This document shows, one piece after another, positions 20,855-29,012 of a stretch of 64,000 nt of DNA. The notes below the pieces were generated by a model, which did not search any database, was not told the origin of the DNA, and was given only the letters and a program-made list of their open reading frames with translations. Every line of letters begins with the position of its first letter. Within the stretch, counting starts at the first letter, position 1. Source of the stretch: Serratia surfactantfaciens. GTDB lineage: Bacteria > Pseudomonadota > Gammaproteobacteria > Enterobacterales > Enterobacteriaceae. The DNA is taken from contig NZ_CP016948.1 of assembly GCF_001642805.2 (NCBI RefSeq), positions 2,232,001 to 2,296,000 of the forward strand, given 5' to 3'. Both the position numbers and the translations under genes were made by a program.

Positions 20855-22834
20855 TTACCCGTTGCCGACATCGACAATCCGCAGCTCATAGACCATCGTC
20901 GCGTTCGGCGGGATCTGCGGCGCATAGCCCGTTTCACCGTACGCCAACTCCGGCGGCACCACCATCGTCAGCGAGCCGTGATTTTTCAGATGGCCTATCG
21001 CCTCGCGAAACAGCGGCGGATAGGCGGAGAGCGGCTGTGACATCACCTTCCCACTGCGATCCATATCCTGAATCACGCTGCCGTCGGTCAAGCTCTCTTT
21101 CACCACGATGTCCACCCGCGCATTTTCCGCAATGGCTTCATCACCGGCATAATCGATGCGATACCAGAAGCCGGCTGGCGACTTCTGCGTGCCCTTCTTC
21201 TTTTTAAACTCGGCGACGAACGCTTCGCCTTTGCTGGTTTGCGTCTTCGCCGCCTGGCTTCTGGCGTCGTTCACCGCTTTTTCCGACTCCGCCAATGCGC
21301 TGGCCAGCTGCGCATCGCTCAGTTGGTAATGGCCGTTGAAGGTATCAATTACGCCGGCCAGCAGCACGGTTTTATCGGGAATGATGCCCCAATTTTTACG
21401 CTCCGCCAGCATCGTTTGAATGTCGCGCCCCAGGGCGACACCGGCGGCATAGCTCTGTTGCTCCGGTTTTTTCTTGAGCGTCAGTGCATCCGGCAGCCAT
21501 TTGGCCCGCGCTTTCAGGCCGTTTAGCTCCTCCTGCAAGGCTTGCTGCGCCTGATGGGCGGCTGCCAGCGCCGTCGCCGTTTTATCCGCCTGTTGCGCCG
21601 CGTTATCCCGCTGCTGCGCTACCTGCGCGCTTTCTGCTACTGCTGCCGCCAAACGTTGTTCCAGCGTCTTAGCCTGCTCGGTTTGCTTTTGGTTTTTTTC
21701 CTGCAGCTGCGCCAGCTGCTGTTGCAGCTCGCCCGTCGTCTTGGTGGCCTCGGCCTTTTGCTGCGCCAACGCCGTCTTCAGGCTTTTCTCTTGCTGCTCG
21801 GCCTGCTGGCGCTGGCTGTCCCGCTCTTTCTGCAGCGTTGCCAGCTGCTGCTGCAGTTCGCCCGCCGTCTTGGCAGCCTCGGCCTTTTGCTGCGCCAACG
21901 CCGCCTTCAGGCTTTTCTCTTGCTGCTCGGCCTGCTGGCGCTGGCTGTCCCGCTCTTTCTGCAGCGTTGCCAACTGCTGCTGCAGTTCGCCCGCCGTCTT
22001 GGCAGCCTCGGCCTTTTGCTGCGCCAACGCCGCCTTCAGGCTTTTCTCTTGCTGCCCGCCCTGCTGTCGTTGGCCCTCCTGCTCTTTTTGCAGCAACGCC
22101 AGCTGCTGCTGGAGCGTATCCTGCGCCTTGGCGGCCTCGGCCTTCTGTTGTTCCAGTTCAGCGGCGGCCGCTTTTTTGTCCTGCTCATAACGCTGGCGCG
22201 CTTTATCATTGGCGGTTTGCGCCGCCGTCAGTTTTTCCCGCCAGACCTGCTGCGGAACGTTATCAGACGATTCAGACAACGTCGCCAACCGTTGTTCCAG
22301 CGATGCGATGCGTCGATCTCGCTCCTCGGTTTGTTGCTTTTGCTGCGCTAGCGCCGTTTGCGCCGCGGCTATTTGCGCCTGAGCCTGCCGCTCCTGCGGC
22401 GTCAGGTTCAACGCCTGCCGCACGCTGCTGGCAAAGTCGCTCAACGCGCTCAGATCGGGTGCCGCTGCCGGCTTATCGGCAGCCGCCAGGGAGGACGCGA
22501 CGCGCAACGCGGTCAGTTCCTGCTGCAATGATTGAATAGCGGCTTGCTGTTGATCCAATCGCGCATCTTTCTCGCGCAGCGTCTTTTGCAACTGCGCCAG
22601 TTGCCTCTTCTGAGTGGCCGCCTCGCGGGGTTGAACCGGCCGGCTCGCCGATTTTTGGGGTTCCTGGGGCTGGACGGCCGTTGCAGCGGCGTCCGCCGCC
22701 GGGGCATCCTGCCGCTGGTAGCGCTCGGCAAATTGCAACAGCGCAGGCACATCGTCATCTGCCACAGCAACCGTTGGCGCAAACGCCAAGGGTATCATCA
22801 GGCTCAGCAATGCCTTTCTCGCACGCAGGATCAT
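20855..22834 (-). CDS. Periplasmic FKBP-type peptidyl-prolyl isomerase with long repetitive coiled coil
   Basis: 659 residues. A signal peptide (MILRARKALLSLMIPLAFA, cleavage near VAVA-DDD) points to the periplasm. Residues about 75-440 are Gln/Ala/Lys/Glu-rich coiled coil, including three near-identical 43-residue repeats (QQKAEAAKTAGELQQQLATL ...). Residues about 440-540 resemble the FKBP N-terminal dimerisation region of Mip/FkpA (SYAAGVALGRDIQTML, VLLAGVIDTFNG), and the last ~105 residues are an FKBP domain (VPPELAYGETGYAPQIPPNATMVYEL). The usual active-site Trp is Leu/Phe (PLFREAIGHL), so catalysis may be weak. The start overlaps the upstream lipoprotein stop by 4 nt. Far longer than FkpA (~270 aa). 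Role unknown; a chaperone or envelope scaffold is an inference. Confidence 0.85.
   Translation of the reverse strand: MILRARKALLSLMIPLAFAPTVAVADDDVPALLQFAERYQRQDAPAADAAATAVQPQEPQKSASRPVQPREAATQKRQLAQLQKTLREKDARLDQQQAAIQSLQQELTALRVASSLAAADKPAAAPDLSALSDFASSVRQALNLTPQERQAQAQIAAAQTALAQQKQQTEERDRRIASLEQRLATLSESSDNVPQQVWREKLTAAQTANDKARQRYEQDKKAAAAELEQQKAEAAKAQDTLQQQLALLQKEQEGQRQQGGQQEKSLKAALAQQKAEAAKTAGELQQQLATLQKERDSQRQQAEQQEKSLKAALAQQKAEAAKTAGELQQQLATLQKERDSQRQQAEQQEKSLKTALAQQKAEATKTTGELQQQLAQLQEKNQKQTEQAKTLEQRLAAAVAESAQVAQQRDNAAQQADKTATALAAAHQAQQALQEELNGLKARAKWLPDALTLKKKPEQQSYAAGVALGRDIQTMLAERKNWGIIPDKTVLLAGVIDTFNGHYQLSDAQLASALAESEKAVNDARSQAAKTQTSKGEAFVAEFKKKKGTQKSPAGFWYRIDYAGDEAIAENARVDIVVKESLTDGSVIQDMDRSGKVMSQPLSAYPPLFREAIGHLKNHGSLTMVVPPELAYGETGYAPQIPPNATMVYELRIVDVGNG
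21740..22140. repeat. Tandem 129-bp repeat inside the FKBP gene
   Basis: About three copies of a 129-bp unit, almost identical. The marker GGCTTTTCTCTTGCTG recurs at 21781, 21910 and 22039, exactly 129 bp apart. Each unit codes for 43 residues of coiled coil, so copy-number change stays in frame. Confidence 0.95.
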
Positions 22835-23235
22835 TTGGCGCGTTCTCCGCGCTCAGCCAGTCCGGTCATCATTGCAGAACTGATGTCCGCACAAAGGCGG
22901 TTGGTACGATAACGATATAGCGCGTCGACGGTTTCCTGCGTGTCCGTCTTGACCCGTTGGCGTACCCCGGCATATTGCGCTGCACCGCCCATCAAGGTAT
23001 CGAATTCGCGTTTGAATTTTTGGTACTTTTCGTTATCCATGCCGCGCATCGCATCCAGTTCGCGCTGACATTGCTGCATGCGTTCGGCCTCACGCTGCCG
23101 TTTGTCTTGCTCCGCAATTTCTTCTGCGCTGGGCGGCTTGCTTAAGGTAGAAACAGGCCGCTTGGCGGTCTGACAGCCGGTCAGGGTCAAGGTCAGCAAA
23201 AGCGCAGCGGTCAAACAGTGTGCCGTTCGGGTCAT
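22831..23235 (-). CDS. Outer-membrane lipoprotein, function unknown
   Basis: 134 residues with a lipoprotein signal peptide: charged start MTRTAH, hydrophobic stretch, lipobox LTGC with Cys21; Gln at +2 predicts outer-membrane sorting. The mature part is a charged helical segment (SAEEIAEQDKRQREAERMQQ) followed by a helical region ending in LCADISSAMMTGLAERG. ATG 23233-23235 has AAGGAG upstream; the frame is open to 23388 without support. It is translationally coupled (ATGA overlap) to the FKBP gene, so the two likely act together at the envelope. No family recognised. Confidence 0.82.
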   Translation of the reverse strand: MTRTAHCLTAALLLTLTLTGCQTAKRPVSTLSKPPSAEEIAEQDKRQREAERMQQCQRELDAMRGMDNEKYQKFKREFDTLMGGAAQYAGVRQRVKTDTQETVDALYRYRTNRLCADISSAMMTGLAERGERAK

Positions 23236-23544
23236 TATCGTTATCTCCTTGTTAAGTCCGCCATCAGCGCGTTCTGCGGCTGCGCCGACGGCTCTCCTCA
23301 ATTGATGCTGTGATGTTCCGGCCATCAGCCAGGCTGTGTTCGGACATGAAAATGCAGACGCAGCATTGAGAGGCATGGCGCCAATCATTCACTGCATAAA
23401 TGCATATCAAAAAATCATTTAATATTATGATATTTAAAGGATTTTAACTCACAAACTTATCAGCAGGACATAACAATCGCAAGAAGATATGGGGGGTAGT
23501 CGACCGAGATACCGCGTTGAAACGGACTCATGGTCTTTACAAAA
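23236..23544. other. Upstream region of the lipoprotein/FKBP unit
   Basis: Roughly 300 bp, AT-rich between about 23400 and 23470 (for example ATATTATGATATTTAAAGG), which probably holds the minus-strand promoter. No gene or known operator is visible. Confidence 0.4.
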
Positions 23545-23575
23545 CATAAAAAAAGCCCCGGCAATACGCCGGGGC
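23545..23575 (-). terminator. Left copy of a duplicated terminator
   Basis: Sequence beginning CATAAAAAAAGCCCCGGC and ending CGGGGC: stem GCCCCGGC / GCCGGGGC with A run on the plus strand, thus a terminator for minus-strand transcription. No minus-strand gene feeds into it from the right. The same 31 bp recur at 25505-25535 with one mismatch. Confidence 0.85.
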
Positions 23576-23673
23576 ATGACTTTACGCTGTATCAGCGTTC
23601 TACAAACCTTATCGACTGTTTCAATCGTCCCGACTGATTGACAATCATGTTGCCAACCAACAGGAGAAATTTC

Positions 23674-25494
23674 ATGAGCAATATGATTAGTGTAAATAAT
23701 ATCAGTGAATTGCGTAATCTGACGCCAGTTACAGATGACCAGATTGTCTTTTTAGTTTCTCACACCGCCGGACGTTTCGCCGGCGGCGGAGAATTCTATT
23801 ATGCGAAAACGGATACAACCAGTGCGGACAATAACGGCACCGTGGTGGTGACAACGGGAGGAGCCCGCTGGAAACGACTAGAGCAGAAACTCAGTTTCGA
23901 TCACTTCGGCGCCGATCCCAGTGGTGCCTCCGCCTCGGATGCAGCAATCAGCGCGACATTAACCTATGCCGCGAGTTTAAAAAACAAAGTGGTCTATGCT
24001 TCGGAAAATGCTCAATATCTGCTGACCAGTGCTCAACCTATCAACGTCGCTAACGGCGTCACTGTGAGAGGCTCCCGTCGCGGTATTGCTCAAGGCCCTG
24101 CAAGCCTTACAAGCAATGGCCCTAATCGGGCAGGCCTTGCGGACGACAGTGCTTTCATTATCAAAAAACCCGCAAGTACGGTTTGTTTCGCCTGCGATAA
24201 GAATATTGTCTTTGATGGCTGGTCGTTCCTCTACCCGGATCAAAAATATACCGCCACCCAGCCGGAGGCATTCGTTCAATACGGTGCCACCATTACCGCA
24301 GCCGGCGCTCTGTCAGTCGCCAACTGCCGTTATGTAGGCGCCTATGACTTTGTTGAAGCTCGAGGAGAAGCCAACAACTTTGAGAATATCTACGGTTGGG
24401 CAGTCCGCTGCGACTACCGGGTTTATGAAAGCAGGGACATCAACAGATTTACCAATGTTCACGTCAATGCCAATGTTGTGCGTCCGACAGAAAACGCGGT
24501 TACTGCCTCTATCGCCGTAGCCGGTTCTTGTGCTTTCAATTTCGATCGCCACGACAATACGTTTATGGTGAATGTATTCTCTTATGGCAAAAAGATCTTT
24601 ATCAAAACCACAACACAAGGAACCTCCTATTTAGGCGGTCTCAGCCTAAGCAACTTCATGGCAGACAGAAATGGTACCGGAATTGATATCGACTCAGATT
24701 CCTCCGCCAATATTCAAATCACCAACGGCTCTTATATTAATGACTATGGTGATGCCGTTGGGGGGTTCCTGGTATTAAGAAAATCTACTGGCCAATCTAA
24801 TATCACCCCTGTGCAAATCAGCAATGTTAGCTTCGCTACCGCCAATGGACCGAAGAGCTCACTCTCTCCTCAGGCTATTCGCTTCGAAGCAAACGCTGGA
24901 TATCAACTCTCATTCAGCAACACCGTTATGCCAATGTGGACAAACGGCAGTCTGAACAATGAAGCTGGTTACAACATTCTCAGAGGCACACTGAGCATTG
25001 CACAACGCAGCTATCAGCTGCATGAGGCCCCGCTAAATTATTTGACGAATAGCAATCTGATCGCCATCGGTGCTGACAATCAGCCTACAGGCTGGTTTAT
25101 TGACGGGAAACTGACGGTAGACAGCAATCTTCTGACGGCCACTGGCGACAACCCGGCCTACAAAGGTTTGGGTCAACGTATTCATCGGAGCATGGGACCG
25201 AGGACATTCTGGGCCATCGCATCCTCTATCGGCGATCAATCCACCGCGCAAGCTTCGACTGGCATTTGGGCCCGCTCGTTCAACGATAACTATACCGACA
25301 CTGTCGAGAGCAATCAGGCTATTCCCTGGATACGCATCGGCAACCTCTACTACGCGCGTTTTGTCATGAACAACAATCGCACTATCCACGATATCTTGGT
25401 CAATCCCGGCAGTGGCAATAATACGGTTCGCATTTTAGCCTGCGGCATTAGCCCGGGTGAAATCTTCGACTTCTCGCCTGACACGTTGCAATAG
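23674..25494 (+). CDS. Orphan phage tailspike-like protein, predicted beta-helix (possible polysaccharide depolymerase)
   Basis: 606 residues. The N-terminal ~70 residues (ISELRNLTPVTDDQIVFLVS ... GGGEFYYAKTDTTSADNNGT ... GGARWKRL) look like the particle-binding or neck module of phage tailspikes. FDHFGADPSGASASDAAISA is the usual opening of a pectate-lyase-like right-handed beta-helix, which fills the middle (many short Asn/Gly-rich turns such as NITPVQISNVSFATANG). The last ~150 residues look like a separate beta-sandwich, possibly sugar-binding. No signal peptide. ATG 23674 has AGGAG 8 nt upstream; the TTG at 23638 has none. GC is visibly lower than in flanking genes and no phage structural gene is nearby. 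Which sugar it binds or cuts cannot be told from sequence. Confidence 0.75.
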   Translation: MSNMISVNNISELRNLTPVTDDQIVFLVSHTAGRFAGGGEFYYAKTDTTSADNNGTVVVTTGGARWKRLEQKLSFDHFGADPSGASASDAAISATLTYAASLKNKVVYASENAQYLLTSAQPINVANGVTVRGSRRGIAQGPASLTSNGPNRAGLADDSAFIIKKPASTVCFACDKNIVFDGWSFLYPDQKYTATQPEAFVQYGATITAAGALSVANCRYVGAYDFVEARGEANNFENIYGWAVRCDYRVYESRDINRFTNVHVNANVVRPTENAVTASIAVAGSCAFNFDRHDNTFMVNVFSYGKKIFIKTTTQGTSYLGGLSLSNFMADRNGTGIDIDSDSSANIQITNGSYINDYGDAVGGFLVLRKSTGQSNITPVQISNVSFATANGPKSSLSPQAIRFEANAGYQLSFSNTVMPMWTNGSLNNEAGYNILRGTLSIAQRSYQLHEAPLNYLTNSNLIAIGADNQPTGWFIDGKLTVDSNLLTATGDNPAYKGLGQRIHRSMGPRTFWAIASSIGDQSTAQASTGIWARSFNDNYTDTVESNQAIPWIRIGNLYYARFVMNNNRTIHDILVNPGSGNNTVRILACGISPGEIFDFSPDTLQ

Positions 25495-25504
25495 TCTCTC
25501 GCGG

Positions 25505-25535
25505 CATAAAAAAAGCCCCGGCAATACACCGGGGC
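25505..25535 (-). terminator. Right copy of the duplicated terminator (end of cutC unit)
   Basis: Same 31-bp hairpin as at 23545-23575, one mismatch. Here it makes sense: it lies about 90 bp beyond the cutC stop, with the T run on the minus strand. Confidence 0.88.
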
Positions 25536-25625
25536 CTGGTACTTGCGCGACCGCCGAGGGCCCAGCGTCACGCAAAGGGGTCTTACGGCCCGGAAACCGG
25601 TTGTCAAACGCGGTTAGCTGCGTGT

Positions 25626-26384
25626 TTATGCGCTTTGCGCCAAGGGATCAACCAAGGCCAGCGCGTTTTTCATCGCCTCCACCATTTCGCCATCCACGCA
25701 ATAATGGCTAAATTCGTCAAACTCGTTGTCGGAGCACATGGTGACCCCCGCCTTGCGGTAACGCATGGTCGACGGCACCAGATGGCCGGAGGAGCTGTGC
25801 AATTCGTGCAGGCCGATATCGACAAACTTGTGCAGATTGCTGAGGCGCACGCCAGCGCCCGCCATGATCACCGGCCCCTGACTGGCCTGGCGCAAATCGC
25901 GCAGCAGCGGCAGACCCAGCTCGGCGCTCTGCTGTTGGCCGGAGGTCAGAATGCGCGCCACGCCCAGGTCGGTCAGCTGCTCGAGCGCCACCATCGGGTT
26001 CTGACACATGTCGAACGCGCGATGGAAGGTCACCGCCATGCCCTCACAGAGCTTCATCACTTCGCCCATGCGCGGCAGATCGATGTGCCCTTCTTCATCC
26101 AGCATACCGACCACCACGCCAGGGAACCCCATCTCGCGGATCTGGCAAATATCCTGCTTGATCACCGCGAAATCCACCGCGCCGTAGCAGAAATCGCCAC
26201 CGCGCGGGCGTACGATCGGATGTACCGGGATCGAAACCCGCTCGCGCGCCAGACGCAGCGTGCCATAACTCGGCGTCAATCCCCCTTCGCTCTGGCTGGC
26301 GCACAACTCGATACGATCGGCGCCCGCCCGTTCGGCCGTCAGCGCACAGTCGACGCTAAAGCAACAAACTTCCAGTTTTATCAT
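25626..26384 (-). CDS. cutC: CutC family protein (copper homeostasis)
   Basis: TIM-barrel protein linked historically to copper tolerance in E. coli; the direct biochemical role remains debated. 252 residues with [43 protein letters not shown] and [14 protein letters not shown] 26382-26384 (MIKLEVCC) fits E. coli CutC (248 aa) and has GGGGGTG upstream; the open frame continues 12 codons without similarity. Confidence 0.95.
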   Translation of the reverse strand: MIKLEVCCFSVDCALTAERAGADRIELCASQSEGGLTPSYGTLRLARERVSIPVHPIVRPRGGDFCYGAVDFAVIKQDICQIREMGFPGVVVGMLDEEGHIDLPRMGEVMKLCEGMAVTFHRAFDMCQNPMVALEQLTDLGVARILTSGQQQSAELGLPLLRDLRQASQGPVIMAGAGVRLSNLHKFVDIGLHELHSSSGHLVPSTMRYRKAGVTMCSDNEFDEFSHYCVDGEMVEAMKNALALVDPLAQSA

Positions 26385-26485
26385 TGTCACCCCCAGATAA
26401 CGGCCAACATACGGCGGCAATTGTTCATTTCTTTATTTCTCACGTAGGCTCATGCTTAAGCATAAACCGGCTCAGGGTTATCACT

Positions 26486-27634
26486 ATGGCATTCAATTTT
26501 GATCAATGGGTAGACCGCAGTCACAGTGACAGCGTTAAGTGGGATAAATATCGCGATCGCGACATCATTCCGCTCTGGGTCGCCGACAGCGATTTCACCT
26601 CACCGCCGGCGGTGATCGAAGCCTTGCAGCGCCGCATAGCGCACGGCGTGTTCGGTTACACCCATCCATCCCATGATCTTATTGAGGTTTTTACCCGCCG
26701 CATGGTAGAGCGCTACGGTTGGCACATCAAGCCTGAGTGGATCATTTTCCTGCCGGGCCTGGTGTGCGGCCTGAACCTGTGCGTGCGCGCCTGCACCGAA
26801 GCCCACCAGAGCACGCTGGCCCCTACCCCTATTTATCCGCCGTTTCGCAAAGCGGCCAAATTCGCCGGACGCCAACACCTCTCGGTGCCGCTGGCGGCAG
26901 TGGATCAACGTTGGGTGTTGGATTTTGCCGCGATGCGCGGACGGCTCAGCGGCAACGAAAAGCTCCTGCTGCTGTGCAACCCGCAAAATCCAGGCGGCAC
27001 CGTTTATCGCCGAGAGGAGCTGTTGCAGCACCATCAGTTCGCGCGCGAGCACGATCTAATCGTCTGTTCGGACGAGATCCACTGCGAACTGCTGCTTGAA
27101 CCCGGCGTGCGTCATATCCCTTTCGCCACCCTGAACGAAGACGCGGCCCAACGCAGCGTAACCCTGATGTCGCCATCAAAAGCGTTTAATCTCGCCGGGT
27201 TGGGCGCCTCGATGGCGATCGTCCCTAATGACGCGCTGCGACAAAAGCTGAAACGCGCGCGCAGCGGCATCGTGCCGGAGGTCAATCTGCTGGCGCTGGT
27301 CGCCGCCCAAGCGGCCTATCAATACGGGCAACCCTGGCTGGACGAGCAGTTGATTTATCTGCGCGCCAATCGCGATCGGCTGACCGAGCGCATCAACGCG
27401 ATGCCGGGATCGACGTTGTTGCCGATCGAAGCCACCTATTTGGCCTGGATCGACTGCAGCGCGTTGCCGGTGGACAATCCGCATCAGTTCTTCGAGCGCG
27501 CGGGCGTTGGATTAAGCGCCGGTTTGGATTTCGGCGATCGGCGCTTTGTACGACTGAACTTCGGTTGCCGGCGGGCTCTGCTCGATGAAGCGCTCGATCG
27601 CATGGCGCGGGCCTGCGCCACGTTGTTCGACTAG
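26486..27634 (+). CDS. MalY/PatB-family PLP-dependent C-S lyase / aminotransferase
   Basis: 382 residues, aminotransferase class I/II fold, cytosolic. Visible: PLWVADSDFTSPPAVIEAL (MalY/PatB start), YGWHIKPEWIIFLPG, NPQNPGGTVYRREEL, VCSDEIHCELLL (PLP-binding Asp) and SPSKAFNLAGLG with the Schiff-base lysine. Family members cleave cystathionine or other cysteine S-conjugates; MalY also binds MalT. The specific substrate is not deducible. ATG 26486 (MAFNFDQWVDR) matches the family; the frame is open to 26384. Divergent from cutC, and its end overlaps the end of yecM by a few bases. Confidence 0.9.
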   Translation: MAFNFDQWVDRSHSDSVKWDKYRDRDIIPLWVADSDFTSPPAVIEALQRRIAHGVFGYTHPSHDLIEVFTRRMVERYGWHIKPEWIIFLPGLVCGLNLCVRACTEAHQSTLAPTPIYPPFRKAAKFAGRQHLSVPLAAVDQRWVLDFAAMRGRLSGNEKLLLLCNPQNPGGTVYRREELLQHHQFAREHDLIVCSDEIHCELLLEPGVRHIPFATLNEDAAQRSVTLMSPSKAFNLAGLGASMAIVPNDALRQKLKRARSGIVPEVNLLALVAAQAAYQYGQPWLDEQLIYLRANRDRLTERINAMPGSTLLPIEATYLAWIDCSALPVDNPHQFFERAGVGLSAGLDFGDRRFVRLNFGCRRALLDEALDRMARACATLFD

Positions 27635-28197
27635 CCTTGCTCGCTGGCGACAATGTCCCGAATGGAGTAAGGATGAAACTTGATCGTGACCGTTCCATCG
27701 GTGATGGCCAGCGTCGGGTTAGGCAATCTCTCGCCCTCGCCTTTTGGCGAGCTTTGCTTCAGTTTGATCCCCGGTGCCAGCAACGCTTCGTCAGCGAGAT
27801 AGCTCAACGCGCGGGCGTGCAACGTCTGCGGATCGCCGCTCAGGACCAACTCGACATGTTCCCAGCCTTCATGCGGATAGCGTTTCTCTCCGGGATACGG
27901 CAGCTCGACACAGTCTATATGCCACGGTCCCACGGCCAGCGGCTGCGACAAATCGAACAGACAGATAGGCCGCCCGTTGATCACCGCCTCGGAAAACAGT
28001 GTTCCGCACTGCATCAATCCCTGACGCCAGCGTTCGGCAGTGGCATTTTGGTGGCAACGCAGGGAAATGTGATCGGCGGTAAACGAGGACAGATCGAGCC
28101 GCAATCTGGCGGCAAATTGTTGCAACGCCTGTTCGAAACGCGGTAGGTCGAGCGTCAGATCGTCAAGCTCGGCAATGGCCTGCAAGGGAGTGGTCAT
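27631..28197 (-). CDS. yecM: YecM family protein
   Basis: 188-residue cytosolic protein of the VOC-like YecM family, with a fold related to metal-dependent dioxygenases/isomerases; activity unknown. Features: ADHISLRCHQNATAERWRQG, GRPICLFDLSQPL, HIDCVELPYPGEKRYPHEGWEHVE. Position between cutC and argS is as in E. coli. Tail-to-tail overlap with the PatB-like gene. Confidence 0.94.
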   Translation of the reverse strand: MTTPLQAIAELDDLTLDLPRFEQALQQFAARLRLDLSSFTADHISLRCHQNATAERWRQGLMQCGTLFSEAVINGRPICLFDLSQPLAVGPWHIDCVELPYPGEKRYPHEGWEHVELVLSGDPQTLHARALSYLADEALLAPGIKLKQSSPKGEGERLPNPTLAITDGTVTIKFHPYSIRDIVASEQG

Positions 28198-28646
28198 AAA
28201 AACCTCAAAACAACGAGCGCAAAGTTAAACGCCGTAATTTACACGGTGGTGGCCGTATTCGCCAGGGATACGCGCCAGTTCCGGCGGTTTTCTGGCATCG
28301 GCAGAAAACAAGAAACCGATACCCTTTAAGGTGGGAATATACAATTGGCAATAAAATAAAAAATCAGATTTTTCGCACCTCATTATACTTTTTAATCATG
28401 ACGCCACTATTTAAGTTATTTTACACAAGTTCAACCCGCACCGAGTCGTTAAAAACGATTGAGTTACTTCGTTTGTCCGGACTTTACTCATGCTTAGAGA
28501 GCATGTAAAACAACAAACACAACTCATTGTATAAGAAGAAAATAAAATCGTTAAATAATTAAAAATCTAAGGATTATCTTAATTTCCATCCGGCCAATTG
28601 ATTCACCAAGGCAACTCGGCTACCTTGGTGGAAAATTTAATTCGAG
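28198..28646. other. AT-rich intergenic region upstream of the small membrane ORF
   Basis: About 450 bp much richer in A/T than its surroundings. It holds the yecM promoter side, a TATACT-like hexamer at 28384-28389, a perfect CATGCT-TAGAG-AGCATG inverted repeat (28490-28506) and a second, longer inverted repeat at 28604-28630. A 36-codon frame at 28398-28508 has no ribosome-binding site and I do not call it. Confidence 0.5.
28604..28630 (+). promoter_or_regulatory. Hairpin in the presumed leader of the small membrane ORF
   Basis: CACCAAGG / CCTTGGTG, a perfect 8-bp stem with an 11-nt loop, ends 16 bp before the first ATG of the 42-residue ORF. Not followed by a T run, so more likely a regulatory RNA structure or a protein-binding palindrome than a terminator. 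Confidence 0.5.
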
Positions 28647-28775
28647 ATGATCATTATGCTATTGCTGACGATATCCTTGGTGTTGATAATTATCGCCGTA
28701 TACGCCATCTACCGTCATTTCAAATCGCGCAGCACCAATACGCTTGATGGCAGACGTCACAATAAAAAACGTTAG
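28647..28775 (+). CDS. Putative 42-residue single-span membrane protein
   Basis: Short frame starting MIIMLLLTISLVLIIIAVYA: a strongly hydrophobic N-terminal span of about 20 residues, then a basic tail (YRHFKSRS ... GRRHNKKR) that would stay in the cytosol. An alternative start at 28656 (MLLLTISLV) has GAG at better spacing. No family recognised; the size and layout fit small membrane proteins, including type I toxin peptides and regulators of membrane enzymes, but nothing proves either. It sits alone between yecM and argS, after a hairpin. Confidence 0.5.
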   Translation: MIIMLLLTISLVLIIIAVYAIYRHFKSRSTNTLDGRRHNKKR

Positions 28776-29012
28776 CCTCCTGACTCTCTCCGCCCTGCCT
28801 GCTATTTTCTCGGTCGTACCATTTCCCACCTTCTGACAATCGACGGCCGCATCCGACGAGGGTTTCATCGCGGCGGCCGTGCCAACTGCTGACGGGCTGT
28901 GTCAAATCGGTTACACTTGCAGGCTGTTTTGTGGCGGTCGCCGTCGGCGCCCACCACCGTTGAATCCCGCAGGGGCTGGCATCGGCCCCTCGTTCGTCAT
29001 TAAGGTAACCCG

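Noticed and set aside
21740..22140. Could the regular repeat be a CRISPR array?
   Set aside because: Units are 129 bp, contiguous, with no spacers, and in frame with a coding sequence.
21542..22351. Plus-strand frames rich in Leu/Arg or Cys/Ser across the tandem repeat
   Set aside because: Mirror of the repetitive coiled-coil gene; the repeat makes long open frames in all phases.
28398..28508. 36-codon plus-strand frame in the yecM-argS gap
   Set aside because: No Shine-Dalgarno and no recognisable feature; left as chance.
28659..28868. 69-codon minus-strand frame opposite the small membrane ORF
   Set aside because: No ribosome-binding site, no hydrophobic or conserved segment.
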